Origin: Planctomycetales bacterium
GTDB lineage: Bacteria > Planctomycetota > SBBH01
Direction: 5' to 3'
Assembly (NCBI GenBank): GCA_005239795.1
Contig: SBBH01000154.1
Span: 1 to 30,737, forward strand
DNA length: 30,737 bases
The notes under the pieces are model-generated. The model made no database searches. It was not told the DNA's origin and was given only the letters and a program-made list of their open reading frames with translations. Shown one piece after another: positions 1-8,234 of the stretch. Both the position numbers and the translations under genes were made by a program. Positions within the stretch are counted from its first letter, which is position 1. Every line of letters begins with the position of its first letter.

Positions 1-815
1 CGCTCTCATCGCGCAACCTGACCCACTCCCTCATCTCATCATGGCTGAGACCTGCCAACTTCCCCGCCTTAACCTCGTCCACATAATCTGTCTGAAGCAG
101 ATATTCCAGGTAGCGCTCATCCCCGAACAAACTCCTAATTTTCTTGTCGCGCTCGCGTCGGACTCGGGTCCAATCACCTCCCGACATCTGTCCCCCTCGC
201 CTCTCGAGTTCATCCCACAAACGGCGGATGGCGGCTGCCTCTTCTTCCTTAATGCGCTTGAGCGTCTCCCGTTCCAATTCGGTCAACATCGCCGGCCCTG
301 AGGCCAAGGAAGAGAACTGCGTCGCAGCCAGGTTCGCGATCCGATCTCCCTCTTCCTCGCCGAGGATCCGGATGAGAGCCTCGTGGATCGGCTTGCGATA
401 AGATCCGCTATACCCATCATCGTCGATATATGTGGCCCCACCACCCTTCTGCACCTCCCATGCGAGCCAGTGATAAAGCACGAGGCCGATCCGATCCCTG
501 TCCATCCCCGCTTTCTGGAGAATCTGAGCGAGCGACTCAGGCGTCCCGTCGAAGGAGGGGGCCGGAGCGGGCGCTCCCGCAAGGCTCTCGGGCATCACAC
601 TCGGCGCGGCCTTCTCCGCCGTCTGCCCGCTCCCTTTGGCCGTTTCCCCCCCCTCTCTCCCTCTCTCCCTCTCCCAGTCTCTCCTTCACCCCGTCTCCCT
701 GTCGTGGCCTCACCTCCGAAAATACCCCCCCCGGCCGCGCGCTTCGGACGCCCACCACAAGCCCCAGCCCGAACGCCGCGGCCAATCCCGATAGAACCAC
801 CCACGTCGCTTTCAT
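1..815 (-). pseudogene. Membrane-anchored helical protein, paralog 1 (frameshifted, C-terminus outside window)
   Basis: I do not recognise a named family. From 815 the frame encodes a short N-terminus and one hydrophobic segment (about residues 5-23, signal anchor or signal peptide), the motif PGGVFS and a Glu/Arg/Gly-rich linker, then soon stops. The frame one base over continues as a helical domain (GMDRDRIGL, ATQFSSLASGPAMLT, RSLFGDERYLEYLLQTD, LSHDEMREWVRLRDE) that aligns with the two neighbouring genes. The breakpoint is best placed at the C8 run at 646-653: removing one C restores the frame and matches the intact paralog at 819-1964. The upstream part of the second frame contains stops, so it cannot be a separate long gene. 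The start lies 3 nt after the stop of paralog 2 with no Shine-Dalgarno, so translation probably depends on coupling. The 3' end is cut by the window edge. Confidence 0.7.
651..706. repeat. 8-nt repeat tract inside paralog 1
   Basis: Seven consecutive 8-nt units on the plus strand: ccctctct, ccctctct, ccctctcc, cagtctct, ccttcacc, ccgtctcc, ctgtcgtg. On the coding (minus) strand this is almost pure purine, encodes the Glu/Arg/Gly linker and has few stops in any frame. It lies beside the C8 run where the gene loses frame. Confidence 0.75.
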
Positions 816-818
816 GTT

Positions 819-1964
819 TTAAAAAATGCCGTACCAGAGTTCCGGATCGACCGCGGGGAACCGCCTCGACAGGTCCTCCAAGGCCATCCGGCGCAGGGAC
901 TCCTGCCCTTCCCGGTCCTCGCGGTCGACGGCGTCGATCTTGATGAACCAGGGCCTGGCCGCCTTGTAGATCTGGTCCAGTTCCGCGGGGTTTTCGGAAA
1001 ACCCTATCTCCTTGAGGCCCCAGTAGTGGGGATCTCCGAATTTCACGAAATCGTCGTAGCGCGCCCCGAGCAGGTTCCTCTGCTTTTCCTCCTGCTCGGC
1101 CTGGGCCTGCGCGAAAAGGCGCTCTATCTCCTCGGGGTCGCTTCCCATCGTCATCGTCTGGAGGACGCTCTCGATCCTCTGATTGAACTCATCCTGGATT
1201 TTCACCCACTCGCGCATCTGCTCTCGCGGAACGCCCGCCTGCTCCGCCGCTTTCAGCACCTGGGGCTGGTCGGTGGCAAGCCGGTAGTCGGCGTAGCGGT
1301 CCTCTCCCAGCAGGGAAGCGAGCTTCTTCTGCCAAAGCTCCCACCCCATCATCGCCAGCGCCTCCTCATCCACCTCCCCTTGGGTCCTCGCCTCGCGAAT
1401 CTCCTGGGCGATCTCCCTCTGGATCGCGAGAGCCTTCGCCTGCTCCTCAAAAGTCAGGATCGACCCCTCGCCGAACATGGTGATGAAATCGCGGCTCTGC
1501 ACAAGCGTGGACAGCCACTCCCCCTCCTCGCCGAAGATCTCGCCCAACGCCTCACGCATACGCTGACCCGAATCTTCCCAGTTCTGATCGCCGCCTCCCC
1601 GCGCCTGGGCGCTCAACCACTGCCCCACGAGAAACGCCGCAAACTCCCGGGGGACGCCTCCCTCTTCGAGGATCCGCGCAAGCGATTTTGCGCTCCGGTC
1701 GAAGACGGGGGCCTGCACCGTGGGACCTTGAGGGAACGCGCTCGGCGCGGCGTTCTCCACTGCCTGCCCACTCCCCTTGGCCGTTTCCTTCCCTCTCTCC
1801 CTCTTTCCCTCTTCCTGTCTCCCCCTCTCCCCGTCTCCCTGTCTCTCCTTTCCGTCCGTCACTCCCGAAAACACTCCTCCCGGCTGGCTCCACCAATGTC
1901 CCAGGGCGATCCCAACGCCCAATCCCCCGACAAGCCCCACAAGAGCCGCCACAGGCGCTTTCAT
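819..1964 (-). CDS. Membrane-anchored helical protein, paralog 2 (intact)
   Basis: This 381-residue protein is the only intact copy of the three tandem paralogs. It has a hydrophobic N-terminus (about residues 4-24, signal anchor or signal peptide) ending near SQPGGVFS, a Glu/Arg/Gly/Lys linker (about 35-65) coded by 8-nt repeats, and a helical domain of about 300 residues. The phrase LLGEDRYADYRLATD and the later variant LLGARYDDFVKFGD look like an internal motif repeat. Proteins with L(L/F)G.(E/D)RY..Y phrases occur as periplasmic regulators or sensors in some phyla, but I would not assign that here. The start at 1964 was chosen over an upstream ATG at 2009 because GAGGAGGGG lies at 1968-1976 and the other paralogs begin at the same point. 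It starts 14 nt after paralog 3, so the three form one operon read from 3155 downward. Confidence 0.8.
   Translation of the reverse strand: MKAPVAALVGLVGGLGVGIALGHWWSQPGGVFSGVTDGKERQGDGERGRQEEGKRERGKETAKGSGQAVENAAPSAFPQGPTVQAPVFDRSAKSLARILEEGGVPREFAAFLVGQWLSAQARGGGDQNWEDSGQRMREALGEIFGEEGEWLSTLVQSRDFITMFGEGSILTFEEQAKALAIQREIAQEIREARTQGEVDEEALAMMGWELWQKKLASLLGEDRYADYRLATDQPQVLKAAEQAGVPREQMREWVKIQDEFNQRIESVLQTMTMGSDPEEIERLFAQAQAEQEEKQRNLLGARYDDFVKFGDPHYWGLKEIGFSENPAELDQIYKAARPWFIKIDAVDREDREGQESLRRMALEDLSRRFPAVDPELWYGIF
1791..1846. repeat. 8-nt repeat tract inside paralog 2
   Basis: Seven 8-nt units on the plus strand: ccctctct, ccctcttt, ccctcttc, ctgtctcc, ccctctcc, ccgtctcc, ctgtctct. Three units equal 24 nt, so the encoded linker has an 8-residue rhythm. 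Here the tract is in frame with both flanking protein parts. Confidence 0.8.
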
Positions 1965-1978
1965 GATCCCCTCCTCAT

Positions 1979-3155
1979 TTAATGCAATCCGATGCCAAAA
2001 GATTCCCACAGATACTCCGGAAGATCCGGATAGCGCGCCTTCAATTGCGCCTGGGCCTCGTCTACCGCCTGCTTGCGCCGGGCGTCGTCATCCAACCCCC
2101 GAGCGAGATCTAAATAAGATCGGACTTCACTGTAAAGCAGATCAGGATTCACGCTGGATTGCGCCTGATTCAGAAATTTTTTTATGACCCAATACGTCCA
2201 ATCCCTGTATTTCGCGAAATCAGCCTGCTTGGCGCCGAGCAGATAGAGTTCCCTTTGCTCGTATTCCACATGAATCTGACGGCGCCTTTCTTCCCGCATC
2301 GTCTCGTCTTCGATCGCCTCCGCCTCCTTCTGACGCGCGCCGATTTCATCCTGCAACCGGGTCCACTCCCTCAGTTCATCACGGCTCAAGCCGGCCATCT
2401 CCCCGGCCTTGGCCTGATTGATGAGATCGGTTTGGAGCCGATAATCCAGATAGCGCTCTGCCCCGAACAGGTTCCGCATTTTCTCAAGGCGTTCGCGCGC
2501 GACCCGTTCATTAAACTTCTTCTCTCCCTCTGGGCTGCCCGTTTCCGTCTTCTGCCTGAGTTCCTCCTTGAAATGGTACTTCGCGGTGGCGTACTCCTCT
2601 TCGATCCGCTTGAGCCCCTCCCTCTCCGCCTCTGTCAGCATCGCCGGCCCAGAGGCCAAGGAGGAAAATCCTGTCGCGGCCAGGGCCAAAATCCGGTTCC
2701 CCTCCTCCTCCCCAAGAACTTGGATCAGCGCCGTTTTGATCGGTTTCTGATAAAAATCAAACTTGCTGTCCTCGCCGTCGCCGACATACCGGCGAGGACC
2801 CCGGTACACTTCTTGAGAGATCCACCCATAGATCACCCGGCCGATTCGGTCCCTGTCCATACCCGCCTTCTGGAGGACCTGAACAAGCGACGCCAGCGTC
2901 CCGTCAAAAAAGGGGGTAACAGTGGGTGCTCCCGCTCCTGCGGAGCCCTCAAGCGACACGCTCGACGCGGAGTTCCCTGCCGTCTGCCGTCCGCTTTCCC
3001 TCGCTGTTTCCTTCCCTCTCTCTTTCTCTCCCTCTTTCTTTCTTCTCCTGCGCCTCCGACGAGATCCCATCCTTCCCTGCCTGCCACCGCCCGATGGCAA
3101 CCCCACACCCCAGTCCGACAGCCAAAGCCAGCAGAACCGCCGCGGATGCCCTCAT
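1979..3155 (-). pseudogene. Membrane-anchored helical protein, paralog 3 (frameshifted in linker)
   Basis: First gene of the three-gene operon. From the ATG at 3155 one frame gives a hydrophobic N-terminus (MRASAAVLLALAVGLGCG...) and a charged linker, then stops near 2949. The helical domain (GMDRDRIGRVIYGW, ATGFSSLASGPAMLT, LFGAERYLDYRLQTD, LLGAKQADFAKYRDW) lies one base over and runs to 1979. The total is 1177 nt, one more than a multiple of three, so one extra base (or loss of two) within about 3000-3060 explains the break. The second frame alone is open from about 3106 but would lack the membrane segment. Removing one base gives a protein of about 391 residues, close to paralog 2. The start is supported by homology to paralog 2 and by the -10-like TATAAT just upstream. 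Confidence 0.7.
3014..3045. repeat. 8-nt repeat tract inside paralog 3
   Basis: Four 8-nt units on the plus strand: ccctctct, ctttctct, ccctcttt, ctttcttc. The tract is shorter than in the other two paralogs. Because 8 is not a multiple of 3, a difference in unit number changes the frame of what follows. Confidence 0.7.
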
Positions 3156-3163
3156 TGCTTAAA

Positions 3164-3169
3164 ATTATA
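3164..3169 (-). promoter_or_regulatory. -10-like TATAAT, paralog operon (leaderless type)
   Basis: A perfect TATAAT on the minus strand ends 8 nt before the ATG at 3155, with no Shine-Dalgarno between. Transcription would begin within about a base of the start codon. No convincing -35 hexamer is visible. Confidence 0.45.
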
Positions 3170-3197
3170 TCGGAGCGCTTCGCGGCAGGTAACCCTG

Positions 3198-3203
3198 TAA
3201 AAT
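3198..3203 (+). promoter_or_regulatory. -10-like TAAAAT, glycosyltransferase gene (leaderless type)
   Basis: TAAAAT (5 of 6 to TATAAT) ends 8 nt before the ATG at 3212, and no Shine-Dalgarno is present. It lies in the 56-nt gap between divergent genes, opposite the TATAAT at 3164-3169. Confidence 0.4.
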
Positions 3204-3211
3204 CCCACTCC

Positions 3212-4219
3212 ATGTCGGCGCGCATCCTCTTCCTGATCCAAGGGTTCGAGGTCCCCTCGAGCCGCTACCGGGTGCTCCAATACCTGCCGGCCGTGAAGGC
3301 GGCGGGGATCGACGCCACCGTGACGCCGTTTCCGGAGACGCTCTCCGAGGAGCAGAGGATCTACGGCGGCGCCGGGGAGTACGACCTCGTCTTCCTCCAC
3401 AGGAAGCGCCTCTCGAAATACTGGATCCGGACCCTGCGAAAGACCGCCCAGAAGATCGTCTATGACGTCGACGACGCGGTGATGTTCCGCGACACCCTGT
3501 CGATCGGTCACCAGGAATCGACGCGACGCAAACGGCGCTTCGAGCGGACCTGCCGGATGGCCGACCTCGTGATCGCCGGGAACGGATATCTGGCGGATCT
3601 GGCCCGGCCCGCCAACCCCAACACCCTGCTCCTCCCCACCGTGATCGACATGAGCCGCTACGCGCCGCGAGGCTGGGGAGAAGCGCCGAAAAAAATAACG
3701 CTCGGCTGGATCGGCGACACGGGAAGCCTCGCCTACCTGGAAGCCCAACGGCCGCTGTTTGAGGCGATCGGAAAGGGGATTCCTGATCTAGAGTTCAAGG
3801 TGATCTCGAGCCGCTTTCCCAAATATGACGCCCTTCCGGTCGTCCCCTGCCGGTGGAGCGCCGAGACGGAAGCCGCTGAGCTCCGGTCGTTCGACATCGG
3901 CCTCATGCCGATGCCCGATGACCCGTGGTCGAAAGGAAAATGCGGCCTGAAACTCCTCCAGTACATGGCGGCGGGCGTCCCGGCGGTCGCCTCGCCGGTG
4001 GGAGCCAACGCCGAGATCCTGGAGCCTGGCGTCCAGGGGTTCCACGCCTCGACTGAGGCTGATTGGATCGAGGCGATCCGGAAGCTCGCGGGGGATCTCA
4101 AGCTTCGAGAACGGATGGGGAAGGCCGCCCATCTGCGCGTAAAGACACACTACTCGCTCGAAGTCACCGCGCCGAAGTTCGTGGAAACGCTCAAGAACGT
4201 CATGAGTCATGCGTCATGA
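3212..4219 (+). CDS. Glycosyltransferase, GT4-like (tandem copy 1)
   Basis: A 335-residue cytoplasmic glycosyltransferase with a GT-B fold of the GT4/GT1 superfamily. The family moves a sugar from a nucleotide-sugar donor onto a glycan or lipid acceptor; donor and acceptor here are unknown. The N-terminal half has IVYDVDDAVMF (about residues 90-100). The C-terminal half has the donor-site pattern SFDIGLMPMPDDPWSKGKCG followed by LLQYMAAGVPAVASPVG and an acidic segment (AEILEPGVQGF). It is a close paralog of the next gene, sharing YDVDD and the F(D/E)..LMP/LLP..DD.W..GK block. Frame is open far upstream, but 3212 is chosen because MSARILFLIQG is a typical first beta strand and a -10-like hexamer lies just before it. 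The last six residues (VMSHAS) and the stop come from a 7-nt repeat, so the original C-terminus may have been altered by the repeat. Confidence 0.88.
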   Translation: MSARILFLIQGFEVPSSRYRVLQYLPAVKAAGIDATVTPFPETLSEEQRIYGGAGEYDLVFLHRKRLSKYWIRTLRKTAQKIVYDVDDAVMFRDTLSIGHQESTRRKRRFERTCRMADLVIAGNGYLADLARPANPNTLLLPTVIDMSRYAPRGWGEAPKKITLGWIGDTGSLAYLEAQRPLFEAIGKGIPDLEFKVISSRFPKYDALPVVPCRWSAETEAAELRSFDIGLMPMPDDPWSKGKCGLKLLQYMAAGVPAVASPVGANAEILEPGVQGFHASTEADWIEAIRKLAGDLKLRERMGKAAHLRVKTHYSLEVTAPKFVETLKNVMSHAS

Positions 4220-4317
4220 GTCACGCAAAACGGGAACAAAGACGGCAATGGACGACCCCTTCACCGCCGTTTTTTTACGCAGGACGCATGTCGCGTGACA
4301 CATGACGACACGCATGT
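4199..4317. repeat. Inverted pair of 7-nt repeat tracts with central segment
   Basis: The left arm at 4199-4226 is GTCATGA, GTCATGC, GTCATGA, GTCACGC; it includes the stop of the upstream glycosyltransferase. The right arm at 4283-4317 is GACGCAT, GTCGCGT, GACACAT, GACGACA, CGCATGT, in the opposite sense. Bases 4211-4226 can pair with 4293-4308 at 14 of 16 positions. The centre contains ACAAAG and ACCCCTT words and an ACGGC/GCCGT pair. Confidence 0.7.
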
Positions 4318-4321
4318 CTGC

Positions 4322-5317
4322 ATGAAAGTGCTTTTCCTCGGCCATGCCCACACGAACGGCTGCCGGAGCGCCTACTACTTCCCGCACCTCGCCGAGGAGA
4401 GGATCTCGGCCCGCTACGTGGACGTTCCCTCGGGCCCGGCCCGTGCGGCGTTTCTGGCGGGGCTCCCCCCGGCTGATTGCGTCGTGATCGGCCGCCTGGC
4501 GCTTTTGCCAGAAGAGATGGCGGTCCTGCGCGGCCTCGCGGGGCGGATCGTCTACGACGTTGACGATCCGATCATGTACCGCTCCAGCCGCCACTGGATC
4601 CAGCGGTCCCTCACAAGGCGGCGCAATTTCCGGCGTATGGTCGAATCCGCCGACGCCGTGATCGCCGGGACCCCCTTGATCGCCGAAGAGGCCGCCCGCT
4701 ATATCGCTCCCGACCGGGTCGTCCTCATCCCCTCCACAGTGGATGGCAACGTCTACACGCCGCGCCTCAGCCGCGCCACGAACCACGAACCCCTCTGCAT
4801 CGGCTGGCTCGGCTCGGCAGGCACAGCCGGGTACCTGGCGCGCCTGCGCCACGTTCTAGCGGAGGTCGGCCGAAAAGTCCCCGGCGCGCGCCTCAAAATC
4901 GTCTCCAACCGCTTCCCCGAGATCGAAGGGATCCCCGTCGAGAAGAAGATCTGGTGCCAGGCCGACGAGGTCGCCGACCTCCAGTCGTTCGATGTGGCGC
5001 TTCTTCCCCTCTCGGACGATCTCTGGACACGCGGCAAGGGACACGGAAAGCTGTTCCAGTACATGGCGGTGGGCGCCGCGATCGTAGCAAGCCCCGTCGG
5101 AATCGTTGAGGCCTGTTTGACTCAGGGGCGCACGGGGTTCTTCGCCCGAAACAAGGCCGAGTGGGTTGGCGCGATCCGGAGGCTCTGCGAGGACGCGCCG
5201 CTCTGCGCGGCTTTGGGGCGGGCCGCGCGCTCTGAATTCGAAAAGCGGTTCAGCTTGCGGGCAACGCTGCCGGCGCTTCTGGCGGTTTTGCGAGGCGGCT
5301 CCCGCGCGAAGCCATGA
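4322..5317 (+). CDS. Glycosyltransferase, GT4-like (tandem copy 2)
   Basis: A 331-residue GT-B fold glycosyltransferase, paralogous to the gene at 3212-4219. Shared landmarks are GRIVYDVDDPIMY, the SFDVALLPLSDDLWTRGKGHGK donor-site region, and LFQYMAVGAAIVASPVG. It probably acts on the same type of glycan as its neighbour, at the cytoplasmic side of the membrane; the exact reaction is not predictable. An upstream in-frame ATG at 4295 lies inside the 7-nt repeat, so the start at 4322 (MKVLFLGHAH) is preferred as a normal first beta strand. No Shine-Dalgarno is visible. Its last 68 nt overlap the 3' end of the convergent gene at 5250-6437, so both C-termini are coded on opposite strands of the same DNA. 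Confidence 0.87.
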   Translation: MKVLFLGHAHTNGCRSAYYFPHLAEERISARYVDVPSGPARAAFLAGLPPADCVVIGRLALLPEEMAVLRGLAGRIVYDVDDPIMYRSSRHWIQRSLTRRRNFRRMVESADAVIAGTPLIAEEAARYIAPDRVVLIPSTVDGNVYTPRLSRATNHEPLCIGWLGSAGTAGYLARLRHVLAEVGRKVPGARLKIVSNRFPEIEGIPVEKKIWCQADEVADLQSFDVALLPLSDDLWTRGKGHGKLFQYMAVGAAIVASPVGIVEACLTQGRTGFFARNKAEWVGAIRRLCEDAPLCAALGRAARSEFEKRFSLRATLPALLAVLRGGSRAKP

Positions 5318-6437
5318 GCTTGGCGTACTCCGCCTCGACGCGCTTGGCCTGATCGGCCAGGGAATAGCGCTCCACCACAAGCCGGCGGGCGTTGGCGGAA
5401 AGCCGCCGGCGCAAGACGGGGTCGCGCACGAGGCGCGCCAACCCCTCCGCGATGTCGCCGGCGCTCCCGGGGCTGGCGAGAAATCCGTTCACGCCGTCGT
5501 GCACCAGCTCCGGCAGGATCCCGATGGTCGGAGTCACGAGCGGTATCCCCATCGCAAGCGCCTGGAGGGCCGCCCGGCAGCTGCCGTCGGTGCCGGGCAC
5601 GAGGAACACCTTGATGTCGAACGTCTTCAACGCCTGCAGGTAGTCGGTGTGCCGATACCCCGCGAAAACCACCTTGTCCGCCAACCCCATCTTCTTCACC
5701 GGCCGGACCGCCACCGACTCCATCTTGGTCCCGCGCCCAACGAGCATGAGGCGCATCTTCGGATACTTGTGGATGATTCGCCGGAACCCCTCAAACAAGA
5801 GGTCGAACTGGCGGTGTTCCTGGATGCGCGCGACGATCCCGACCACGACCTCGTCGGGGGCGATGCCGAGCTCTCTACGCAGATCCCCCTCCACGCGCTG
5901 GGGGTCGAACCGCTCCACGTCCACGGCCGGCGGGATGAAGAGGATGCGGCGGTTCAGGCGGAACGCCGAGCTGTCCTGCTGATAGGCGTCGCGCGAGAGC
6001 TGGATCAGGAGATCCGTGCGGCCCTTGTAGAGGAACCGGTTGCGCAAGGACTTCCGCTGAGGCACTCCGTCATGACAGGTGCGCACCAGAAGGCTCTTAC
6101 GCGAGGAACGCCGGATCGCGGCGGCCGCGATCCAGTGATCCTGCAAGCGGTGGGCATGGACGATGTCGATTTCCTCTTGTTCCAGGTAGCGCGCCAGGGC
6201 CTGGGCGTCGCGGCGGTTGGCAAAAAAATTAAAATGCTTGGAAAGCGCAAACGCCGTCACAGGCTCGATCCCCCGCTCGCGCACGCGCTTTTCCAACGCG
6301 TCCTCGACGCCGAAAGGGACCCCGCTGCAGGCGAAGCGGATATCGAGGCCCCGTTTGGCCAGAGCCGCTGCGAGATCCGCCGCCGGCTCGGCGGGTCCGG
6401 TCCATTTCCAATCGCTGAAAAGATGCAGGACTCTCAT
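5250..6437 (-). CDS. Glycosyltransferase, GT4 family
   Basis: A 395-residue GT4-type glycosyltransferase, more canonical than the two plus-strand copies. It begins MRVLHLFSDWKWTGPAEPAADLA, has the acceptor-side phrase DIVHAHRLQDHW, FIPPAVDVERFDP in the middle, and the C-terminal donor-binding block VFLVPGTDGSCRAALQALAMGIPLVTPTIGILPELV with a late acidic residue. It belongs to a surface-polysaccharide or lipid-linked glycan pathway by context. It lies 53 nt downstream of the double-kinase gene on the same strand and is likely cotranscribed with it. TAGATT ends 6 nt before the ATG, so its own leaderless promoter is possible but weak. The Pro/Ala-rich tail overlaps the convergent gene by 68 nt. 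Confidence 0.88.
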   Translation of the reverse strand: MRVLHLFSDWKWTGPAEPAADLAAALAKRGLDIRFACSGVPFGVEDALEKRVRERGIEPVTAFALSKHFNFFANRRDAQALARYLEQEEIDIVHAHRLQDHWIAAAAIRRSSRKSLLVRTCHDGVPQRKSLRNRFLYKGRTDLLIQLSRDAYQQDSSAFRLNRRILFIPPAVDVERFDPQRVEGDLRRELGIAPDEVVVGIVARIQEHRQFDLLFEGFRRIIHKYPKMRLMLVGRGTKMESVAVRPVKKMGLADKVVFAGYRHTDYLQALKTFDIKVFLVPGTDGSCRAALQALAMGIPLVTPTIGILPELVHDGVNGFLASPGSAGDIAEGLARLVRDPVLRRRLSANARRLVVERYSLADQAKRVEAEYAKLMASRGSRLAKPPEAPAALPAS

Positions 6438-6490
6438 AAGAAAAATCTAAAAATTAGGATGAAGGAAAAAAGGGGTCCTGGCAAATGGTT

Positions 6491-8227
6491 TCAAGACCAT
6501 TCCTCCTCGACATCCCCTTCCAGTCCCACGTACAGGATCTTTTGATACCGGCTGAAGCGGGCGACGCCCCGCAGGAGGCCGCGCCGCGTGGCGCGCGGCA
6601 TCCCCGCGGCGTAGCGCCGGAAGAACCGAACCCTCTCGCGCGTCGTCACGAACCCCGGAATCGAGAGGTTCAGCTGAACCAGGAATCGGATCCGTTCCGG
6701 GATCCCCAAGTGCCGTGTGAAGCGCGTCCCCTCAAGATCGACCCAGGCCCAGCGGGCGCGCGCCGGATCCGCGCCCAGCAAAAACAGATTGCACGCCTTG
6801 GCGTCGCGCAGACAGACGCCCAGAAAATGAAGATGCCGGACGGCGTCAGCCAAGGACCGGATCCAAGCCCCTTTCTCGGCGCGGGGAAGCGTGCGCCAAT
6901 CCATGAGGCAGAGCCGGCGGTCGAGCTCCCGGCCGTTTTCCGGCGCCTGGGACGCCAGGTCTTCCAGGATCAGATACCCCTGCGGCCTCCAACACCCCCA
7001 CCCTTCGGTCACAAGCGCCAGGGGGCGCGCAGTCTCGAGATTCCGCTCGACAAAACCGTTGGCCGCGACCCATCCCCGCACGGCGCGCGAAAGGCGGCCG
7101 ACCGACCCCAAGGCGATCCCGAGGCCGCGCGGGCGATAACGTTTGATGCAAATCGCCCCGCCCCAGGAGCCAGGGAGCCCCCTGACCACTTGTGATTCGG
7201 GCGCGTTCTTGACCACGGTGGGACCATGCCCCAAGCGCTGAGTGCTGAGTGCTGAGTGCTGAGCGTTTTCAAGCGCCTCATAAAAGCGGGTGGTCGCCTC
7301 GTCGATCCACGCCAGTTCGAATTCGCGCCGGCGGAAGACCGAGCGGCGCCACCCCCGAACCGCCTCGAACGCGCCGCTTGTCTTCATGCACCGGCGGGTG
7401 CGGCTCTTCCAGTGGCGATGCCAAACTCTGCGGACCTCGGCGTCGACGGCTCGCGCGAACGCCCGCCGGTCCCGTCCCGGCGCGATGCGCACCGCGTCGC
7501 CGTAAGCCTTCACGAGACGCGCCCGGTCGCGCGCCGACAAAAACCCCATGGAGGCGGCGAGCCTCGCGACCTGGCCAAGCCGCGTGCGCGCCGACAGGGG
7601 GCGGCCGATCCGGACGTCCGCCAGATCCACGAGAAAAAGCCTTCCCGTTCCGCCGGGCGCCTCCTCGATCAAAATGTTGCCGGCGTGAAGATCCTTGGCA
7701 CGGACGAGCCGGTCTTCGAGCGCCTTGAGGAAAAGCCCCAGCCGCGCCAGCAGCGCGCGCCGCTGGCCGCTCGTGAGCGCCGCGTAGTCGGACCACCCGA
7801 AATCATCGAGACTCTTCCCGGGCACCCTTTCCATCGCCAGAAAATCCGGCCCCCAAACCCCCGTCCAGCCGGCGGCCAGGGGGCGCGGCGCGATCCCCCC
7901 CGACGCATGAAGAACCTGGGCGTTCTCCCACTCGCGGGAGCGCCGCCCCGGGAAGCACCGCCTCAGGATCCGCGCAAGGCCAACCGGACGGCTTTCCTTG
8001 AGGACGATCCCCTGGGGGAGGATCGCCTGCACGCGCCAGATGCTCCGCAGGCGGTTTTCGCGGATCAAGTCGCGAGGCGCCTCGCCGCGGCGCGCGAGCC
8101 ACGCCGAGAACGCCTCCGCCAATTCCTGGTCCACGCACCAACGGACGCCGTTTTCGCAGATCTCGGCATATATCCCCTCGGCACCGGAGATTTGTGAATG
8201 GGGATTGCGGATTGAGGATTCCGGCAT
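6491..8227 (-). CDS. Protein with two tandem kinase-like domains (LPS/Kdo-kinase type)
   Basis: This 578-residue protein contains two kinase-fold domains similar to the Kdo/WaaP lipopolysaccharide kinase group. Domain 1 (about 55-275) has a lysine in GIVLKES (K77), the catalytic loop KDLHAGNIL (D179, N184) and VDL (D201). Domain 2 (about 300-575) has ICIKRYRP (K362), LRDAKACNLFL (D475, N480) and WVDLEG (D497). Both look catalytically complete. By family the likely role is phosphorylation of a sugar in lipid-linked glycan on the cytoplasmic side; two different substrates are possible. The region joining the domains contains four copies of a 7-nt repeat that code for AQHSALSTQ. The first residues are also coded by a 7-nt repeat. 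The start at 8227 is supported by a -10-like TATGAT ending 8 nt upstream. It probably forms a unit with the glycosyltransferase at 5250-6437. Confidence 0.8.
   Translation of the reverse strand: MPESSIRNPHSQISGAEGIYAEICENGVRWCVDQELAEAFSAWLARRGEAPRDLIRENRLRSIWRVQAILPQGIVLKESRPVGLARILRRCFPGRRSREWENAQVLHASGGIAPRPLAAGWTGVWGPDFLAMERVPGKSLDDFGWSDYAALTSGQRRALLARLGLFLKALEDRLVRAKDLHAGNILIEEAPGGTGRLFLVDLADVRIGRPLSARTRLGQVARLAASMGFLSARDRARLVKAYGDAVRIAPGRDRRAFARAVDAEVRRVWHRHWKSRTRRCMKTSGAFEAVRGWRRSVFRRREFELAWIDEATTRFYEALENAQHSALSTQRLGHGPTVVKNAPESQVVRGLPGSWGGAICIKRYRPRGLGIALGSVGRLSRAVRGWVAANGFVERNLETARPLALVTEGWGCWRPQGYLILEDLASQAPENGRELDRRLCLMDWRTLPRAEKGAWIRSLADAVRHLHFLGVCLRDAKACNLFLLGADPARARWAWVDLEGTRFTRHLGIPERIRFLVQLNLSIPGFVTTRERVRFFRRYAAGMPRATRRGLLRGVARFSRYQKILYVGLEGDVEEEWS
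7237..7264. repeat. 7-nt repeat tract inside the double-kinase gene
   Basis: GCTGAGT three times followed by GCTGAGC. It is 28 nt long, is not a multiple of three, and falls in the linker near the start of kinase domain 2. Confidence 0.85.
8202..8222. repeat. 7-nt repeat tract at the kinase/folE divergent start
   Basis: GGATTGC, GGATTGA, GGATTCC. On the minus strand it encodes the first residues of the kinase gene; on the plus strand it supplies the TTGAGG that sits at -35 spacing for folE. Confidence 0.7.
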
Positions 8228-8234
8228 ACGCCCT

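Noticed and set aside
2159..3211. In-frame upstream extension of the first glycosyltransferase (plus strand)
   Set aside because: It runs antisense through paralog 3 and gives low-complexity Arg/Pro/Leu-rich sequence; the GT fold begins at 3212.
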